From: CAG-533 sp022779465
GTDB taxonomy: Bacteria; Bacillota_I; Bacilli_A; RF39; UBA660
Reading direction: 5' to 3'
DNA: 64,000 nt
NCBI GenBank assembly: GCA_022779465.1
Contig: JALFTB010000036.1
Location: 1 to 64,000 of the forward strand
Shown here in pieces: positions 59,769-64,000 of this stretch (within the stretch, counting starts at the first letter, position 1; the number at the start of each line of letters is the position of its first letter). The notes beneath the pieces are model-generated. The model was not told the origin of the DNA. It saw nothing but the letters and a program-made list of their open reading frames with translations, and searched no databases. Position numbers and translations under genes: made by a program.

Positions 59769-60751
59769 TGAGCATTTAAACTGTAATCAGTAAAATCTTT
59801 TTTTAAGTATAATGGATATGCTGCACAACCGATCATAGCAGCATTATCTGTACAATATTTCATTGGTGGAATTGTTAATTTGATATTATGTTTTTGAGCT
59901 AGTTTTTCCATTTCTCCACGTAAATATTTATTTGCGGTTACACCACCGGCAATTATTAATCTTTCAATACCTAGTTGATTGATAGCTAATTCGGTCTTTC
60001 TTACTAATTCATCAATAGCAACTGTTTGAAATGATGCTGCAAGGTCATATTTTCTTAATTCATTGCCTCTTTGTTTTTCATTATGAACTAAGTTTATAAC
60101 TGCACTTTTTAAACCACTATATGAAAAATTTAACTCATCATTATTCATTGGTTTTGGTAAGTCATAGCTTGGAGTTCCTTGTAATGCATATTTTTCAATA
60201 TTTGGTCCACCAGGATATGGTAAGTCTAATACTTTTGCTACTTTGTCGTAAACTTCACCAATAGCATCATCTAAAGTTCTTCCTAATACTTTAAATTTAT
60301 AATCGTCTTCCATTAAAACTAGTTCAGTATGACCGCCACTTACAACTAAAGCAAGTAATGGAAATTCCATTTTTTCGACTAAGTTATTAGCATAAATATG
60401 ACCAGCTATGTGATGAACTTTTATTAATGGTTTTTTATAAACTAAAGATAAAGTTTTAGCAAATTCTAAACCAATAAGCAGACTGCCTAATAAACCTGGT
60501 GCATAGGTTACAGCTATAGCATCAATATCATTCATTGTAAGAGTTGTTTTACTAAATACGTCTTCAAGAACCATTGTAATGTTTTCACAATGCATTCTGC
60601 TGGCAATTTCTGGGACTACTCCACCGTATAATGCATGAGTATCCATTTGTGTTAGAATTGTGGTTGCAACATCTTCACAACCATTTTTTATAATGGCAAT
60701 ACTTGTTTCATCACATGATGATTCAATTGCTAAAATATATACATCTTTCAT
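59747..60751 (-). CDS. tsaD: tRNA N6-adenosine threonylcarbamoyltransferase TsaD
   Basis: Transfers threonylcarbamoyl to A37 of ANN-decoding tRNAs (t6A), with TsaB and TsaE. 334 residues: ILAIESSCDETSIAI, PEIASRMHCENI, YAPGLLGSLLIGLEFAKTLSLVYKKPLIKVHHIAGHIYAN with metal ligands His114 and His118, LVVSGGHTEL, GGVTANKYLR. Last gene of tsaB-rimI-tsaD, overlapping rimI by one base. Essential in most bacteria. Confidence 0.97.
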   Translation of the reverse strand: MKDVYILAIESSCDETSIAIIKNGCEDVATTILTQMDTHALYGGVVPEIASRMHCENITMVLEDVFSKTTLTMNDIDAIAVTYAPGLLGSLLIGLEFAKTLSLVYKKPLIKVHHIAGHIYANNLVEKMEFPLLALVVSGGHTELVLMEDDYKFKVLGRTLDDAIGEVYDKVAKVLDLPYPGGPNIEKYALQGTPSYDLPKPMNNDELNFSYSGLKSAVINLVHNEKQRGNELRKYDLAASFQTVAIDELVRKTELAINQLGIERLIIAGGVTANKYLRGEMEKLAQKHNIKLTIPPMKYCTDNAAMIGCAAYPLYLKKDFTDYSLNAQSALDLF

Positions 60752-61167
60752 TATATGTTCCTTTCCATAATTAAGGCATCTTTGTTTTTATAATAATTTT
60801 GTCTTTTGGCTATAATTGTAAAATGGTTTTTTTGGTAAAAGTTAATAGCTTTTAAATTATCCTCTCTAACTTCTAACATTATTTTAGATGCAATTGTATC
60901 TTTCTTTTTAATAATATAATTTATTAATTTTGTTCCGATTCCTTGTTTTTCATATTTTGGATCTACTACAATATTTAAGATATCAATTATTTCATAGTTA
61001 GAAGAAATGTGAATAAAGCCGGTTACTTTATTATCATAAAGATAAACATAGATTTTTTCAGTTCTATTTAAATTGTTTATTTTAAAAAGTTTTTCAAAAT
61101 CTTCATTAACAATTTTTCCCAATTTGATTATTTCGTCATAATAATTTTCTTTATAATTATCTACCAC
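60751..61167 (-). CDS. rimI: Ribosomal-protein-alanine N-acetyltransferase-like (RimI)
   Basis: 138-residue GNAT fold: IINIVVDPKYEKQGIGTKLINYIIKK (acetyl-CoA-binding R/Q-x-x-G-x-G/A), then VREDNLKAINFYQKNHF. RimI acetylates bS18 in E. coli; its place between tsaB and tsaD is the conserved order. GTG start inside the tsaB end, after AGAGGC; no in-frame ATG precedes the core fold. Substrate in this organism is inference. Confidence 0.9.
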   Translation of the reverse strand: MVDNYKENYYDEIIKLGKIVNEDFEKLFKINNLNRTEKIYVYLYDNKVTGFIHISSNYEIIDILNIVVDPKYEKQGIGTKLINYIIKKKDTIASKIMLEVREDNLKAINFYQKNHFTIIAKRQNYYKNKDALIMERNI

Positions 61168-61732
61168 TTAATGCCTCTATCTCTTTAATATAAATTGCTT
61201 TTACAGCATGAGCTGGGGTTGGAGCAATTTCTAGAGAATAATTATTTATACTTTGCAAATCTAATTTACTATCTTCATATATAGGATAATTATAATTATT
61301 TATATATTGTTCATAATCTGCATTTTTTAAATACATTAATTCATTAACTAATTTATTATTTTCAAATATTCCTAAGTATTTTCCTTTAGTATCACTAATA
61401 GTTATAATTTTATTATCGTCTTTTATTGATGCAGAAATTGCTTCAATACTCGAGATTGTTTTAATAGGTATATTTAAGGTGTACGCTAAAGTTTTTGCAA
61501 TGGTTACTCCTAATCTTATTCCGGTAAAGCTTCCAGGTCCATTAACTACTAATATTTCTGATAAATCTTGACATTCAATGTTGTTTTCTTTTAAGATTTC
61601 ATCAATCATTGGTACTAAATAAATACTATGACTTTTTTCTGATTCTTTTTCTTTTTGCATAATTAGATTGTTGTCTTTGAATAATCCGATTGTAATTAAT
61701 TCGCTATAAGTACTTATAAATAGTTTGTACAT
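61157..61732 (-). CDS. tsaB: tRNA threonylcarbamoyladenosine biosynthesis protein TsaB
   Basis: ASKHA-fold partner of TsaD. 191 residues, slightly shorter than usual. SEKSHSIYLVPMIDEIL, LSEILVVNGPGSFTGIRLGVTIAKTLAYTLNIPIKTISSIEAI, and the C-terminal IAPTPAHAVKAIYI are family signatures. Ribosome site GGAAGTG. A terminator separates it from tsaE, so tsaB-rimI-tsaD forms its own unit. Overlaps rimI by 11 bases. Confidence 0.94.
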   Translation of the reverse strand: MYKLFISTYSELITIGLFKDNNLIMQKEKESEKSHSIYLVPMIDEILKENNIECQDLSEILVVNGPGSFTGIRLGVTIAKTLAYTLNIPIKTISSIEAISASIKDDNKIITISDTKGKYLGIFENNKLVNELMYLKNADYEQYINNYNYPIYEDSKLDLQSINNYSLEIAPTPAHAVKAIYIKEIEALSGR

Positions 61733-61775
61733 TTTATCACTTCCAAATCAATAATATTATACTATAAAATAAAAA

Positions 61776-61798
61776 AAATACTAGTCTATCTAGTATTT
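61776..61798 (-). terminator. Terminator of tsaE
   Basis: AAATACTAG (61790-61798 on the minus strand) with CTAGTATTT (61776-61784), then eight T. Isolates tsaE from tsaB. Confidence 0.85.
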
Positions 61799-62249
61799 AA
61801 AGAACAGAGTTTACTAAATCTTCGTATTTTTCACCAAAAGGTTTTAAGACTAAAACTCTTGTGTTTTCGTCAATGATTTTAAAATCTATTTGTAATCTTT
61901 CTTCTGGTAAACAATCACATATCATGTCTGACCATTCAATTATACAAACAGCGTTTTTATTAAAGTAATCATCAAAACCAATTGTATCACATTTTCCTTC
62001 TAAACGATAAACGTCCATATGATATAATGGCATTTCACCGGAATTATATTCTTTAATTAAATTAAATGTTGGACTAGTAATGGTTTCGGTTATTCCTAAT
62101 GATTTAGCAAAACCTTTAACAAAAACTGTTTTTCCACTTCCTAACTCACCATCTAAGCATATAACCATTCCAGGAAATTTTTCTGATTCGATATTTTCTG
62201 CTAATTCCATTGTGTCATCTATACTTCTAGATGTATATTTATAATCCAT
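61797..62249 (-). CDS. tsaE: tRNA threonylcarbamoyladenosine biosynthesis ATPase TsaE
   Basis: 150 residues, P-loop ATPase that recycles the TsaBD complex. Walker A GELGSGKT (34-41), SPTFNLIKEY, MDVYRLEG, CIIEWSDMI. An ATG six codons upstream would include the AGGTGAG ribosome site, so the later ATG is used. It has its own terminator, separating it from tsaB. Confidence 0.94.
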   Translation of the reverse strand: MDYKYTSRSIDDTMELAENIESEKFPGMVICLDGELGSGKTVFVKGFAKSLGITETITSPTFNLIKEYNSGEMPLYHMDVYRLEGKCDTIGFDDYFNKNAVCIIEWSDMICDCLPEERLQIDFKIIDENTRVLVLKPFGEKYEDLVNSVL

Positions 62250-62301
62250 TTTCTCACCTATTTTCATTATATATAATTATATTTATGTTGTAAATACCTC
62301 T

Positions 62302-63759
62302 TTACATTATTTCATTGGTATAAAAATCTGACTCACATGTTAAGTTTATTTTTAAGGATTTTAAAGCATTAGCATCACCATTTTGAACTATATATGTTGA
62401 GTGAGCTTCACATCCTTCTAGTTTAGATAAATTTTTAATTGCTTTTTCGATCATTGAGTTAGTAGCACTACAAACAGATAATGCGATTAAAACTTCTTGT
62501 AATGATAATGGTTTATTGTTATTACGCATTTTTAAAATTGGTTCTAATATTGAAGGACTTAATAAATTGATGTCATCTGGGATTTTTGATAATTCTTTAA
62601 CGGCATTAATTATTAATGAACTAGCCGGACTAAGTAATTCAGTTTGTTTACCGGTTATTATTTTTCCTTTTGGAAGTTCTAGGGCAATTACATGAACTCC
62701 TTTTTCTTTGGATTTATCTAAAGCAGCTTTAACTACTTTTAAATAGTTTTCATCGATGTTAAGTTCATTCATTAATAGTTTTACTTTTTGAACTGTATCA
62801 TATTCACAAAAACCTAATTTATAGTTATTTAATTCATTGTAATATCTTCTTACTACTTCTTTTTTAGCTGCTTCTTCAACTGCTTTATCATTTGTTATGC
62901 AAAATCCAACCATATTTACACCCATATCCGTTGGTGAATAATATATATCTTTTCCAGTTATTCTATTTAATATTGTTTTTAGGATAGGAAATGTTTCTAA
63001 GTCTCTATTATAGTTTACAGCCTTTATATCGTACTTTTCTAAGTGAAATGAGTCTATCATATTAATGTCTTTTAAATCAGCTGTAGCAGCCTCGTATGCA
63101 ATATTAATAGGATGTTTTAGTGGTAAATTCCATACTGGAAATGTTTCAAATTTTGCATAACCAGCATTAACTCCTCTTTTGTGTTCATGATAAAGTTGAC
63201 TTAAACAAGTTGCTAGTTTTCCTGACCCAGGACCAGGAGCGTTTACTAAAACTAATTTTTTGGTTGTTTCTATATAAGGATTAGCTCCATAACCTTCTTC
63301 ACTTACAATTGTATCAACATCTGTAGGATATCCTTTAGTAAATGTGTGGATATATGTTTTTATATTTTGTCTTTCTAAACGTTTAATAAACTTATCAACA
63401 CTTGGCTGATTATTATAAAGGGTGATTACAACTGAATTTACTAGAAAACCTAATCTGTGAGCGTTATTTATTATGTTTAACATTTCCATGTCGTATGTTA
63501 TACCAAACTCAGATCTAATTTTATTTTTCTCAATGTCGTTAGCATTTATACAAAAAATAATTTCTAAATCTTTTTTAAGTTCTAAAAACATACTAATTTT
63601 AGCGTCTGGTTTAAATCCAGGTAATACTCTGGCTGCATGATTATCAGAAAATAATTTTCCTCCGACTTCTAAATAAAGCTTATCAAACATTTTGAATCTT
63701 TCTTTAATTTTTTTACTTTGTACTTTTACGTACTTATCATTATCAAAACCTTTCTTCAT
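62302..63759 (-). CDS. DUF1846 family protein
   Basis: 485 residues, matching the usual DUF1846 length near 490. KGFDNDKYVKVQSKKIKERFKMFDKLYLEVGGKLFSDNHAARVLPGFKPDAKI at the start, LVLVNAPGPGSGKLATCLSQLYHE (a P-loop-like Gly-rich segment), AGYAKFETFPVWNLPLKHPINIAYEAATADL, TDMGVNMVGF. Biochemical role not established. GGAGAGG site. Convergent with nothing; lies just before the 5S rRNA terminator. Confidence 0.93.
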   Translation of the reverse strand: MKKGFDNDKYVKVQSKKIKERFKMFDKLYLEVGGKLFSDNHAARVLPGFKPDAKISMFLELKKDLEIIFCINANDIEKNKIRSEFGITYDMEMLNIINNAHRLGFLVNSVVITLYNNQPSVDKFIKRLERQNIKTYIHTFTKGYPTDVDTIVSEEGYGANPYIETTKKLVLVNAPGPGSGKLATCLSQLYHEHKRGVNAGYAKFETFPVWNLPLKHPINIAYEAATADLKDINMIDSFHLEKYDIKAVNYNRDLETFPILKTILNRITGKDIYYSPTDMGVNMVGFCITNDKAVEEAAKKEVVRRYYNELNNYKLGFCEYDTVQKVKLLMNELNIDENYLKVVKAALDKSKEKGVHVIALELPKGKIITGKQTELLSPASSLIINAVKELSKIPDDINLLSPSILEPILKMRNNNKPLSLQEVLIALSVCSATNSMIEKAIKNLSKLEGCEAHSTYIVQNGDANALKSLKINLTCESDFYTNEIM

Positions 63760-63907
63760 TTTAATACCTCTCCATCTATTTTAATAATATAAAAAAATAA
63801 CAAAGAAGAAAATAGTTTTTTATTAAAATATAAATTTTTATTTTTTTGTTGGTAAAAATACTGGGAAATATAATAAATATTATTTACAGGTTTCTTGACA
63901 TAAAAAA

Positions 63908-63927
63908 AAATACTCATTGGAGTATTT
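63908..63927 (-). terminator. rRNA operon terminator
   Basis: Minus-strand AAATACTC-CAAT-GAGTATTT hairpin followed by a run of T, just after the 5S 3' end. Confidence 0.85.
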
Positions 63928-63943
63928 TATTGCAAAAAAAAAT

Positions 63944-64000
63944 ATTGGCAACTACCTATTTTCGCATACACTATCGTCGGCGTATAAGTGCTTAACTTCT
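63944..64000 (-). rRNA. rrf: 5S ribosomal RNA, 3' half (cut by window edge)
   Basis: Minus strand reads AGAAGTTAAGCACTTATACG, then CCGACGATAGTG and GGTAGTTGCC: the helix II-III loop (GAAGTTAAGC), the CCGAYGGTAGT region and the 3' end of bacterial 5S rRNA. The 5' half and presumably the 23S and 16S genes lie to the right, so this marks an rRNA operon reading into the window. Confidence 0.92.

Noticed and set aside
1..64000. tRNA genes, CRISPR arrays, insertion sequences, complete prophage
   Set aside because: No tRNA-like T-arm/anticodon pattern, repeat-spacer array, transposase or phage structural gene was seen. The only phage-like hint is the ORF6N gene.

Overview
The window is a very AT-rich stretch of a spore-forming, low-GC Gram-positive genome. 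The protein families point to Bacillota, class Bacilli, probably near the uncultured gut Erysipelotrichales/RF39-like lineages with reduced genomes; that placement is inference. TGA is used as a stop (for example the HIT-family gene) and Trp is encoded by TGG, so the ordinary bacterial code applies. Most genes are on the minus strand, reading away from a 5S rRNA cut by the right edge.

Left part (1-17.5 kb): a partial GH31 glycosidase, rpsD with an S4-type pseudoknot leader, and two tandem paralogous unknown genes. Next come ileS behind an Ile T-box, and the rimP-nusA-ylxR-infB-rbfA-truB operon, in which rimP is half length and ylxQ is missing. Then tmcAL, rpsP-khpA, the spore coat gene cotE, a nonsense-interrupted DUF7666-like gene, a HIT protein, and infC-rpmI-rplT with an L20-type leader. 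infC appears to start at ATA.

Middle (17.5-39 kb): sporulation and germination genes dominate. A gerA-gerC-gerB receptor converges on spoIIAA-sigF-spoVAC-spoVAD-spoVAE. That operon has a 0A box in front, but spoIIAB, spoVAA and spoVAB are absent. Then a secreted repeat protein, rnjA, a ZIP transporter, RluD-like and trmB housekeeping genes, two decayed genes, an acyltransferase, and an ORF6N gene behind an unclassified pseudoknotted leader. rlmCD, rluB and the conserved dacF-spmA-spmB spore-cortex set follow.

Right part (39-64 kb): an envelope and export region. It holds a prepilin peptidase, an N-terminally extended PilC and a type IV pilin-like protein, with no assembly ATPase in view. gpmI and a phosphohexomutase sit beside cdaA-cdaR (c-di-AMP). 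Several anchored proteins carry Thr-rich linkers. A SipW-type signal peptidase sits next to two camelysin/TasA-like substrates (a third lies 5 kb away) and a two-component system. The end carries yebC, a patatin, a ZIP transporter, the t6A genes tsaE, tsaB, rimI and tsaD, a DUF1846 gene, and the 3' end of a 5S rRNA with its terminator.

Coordinates, motifs and hairpins were read by eye. No database search, folding program or alignment tool was run.
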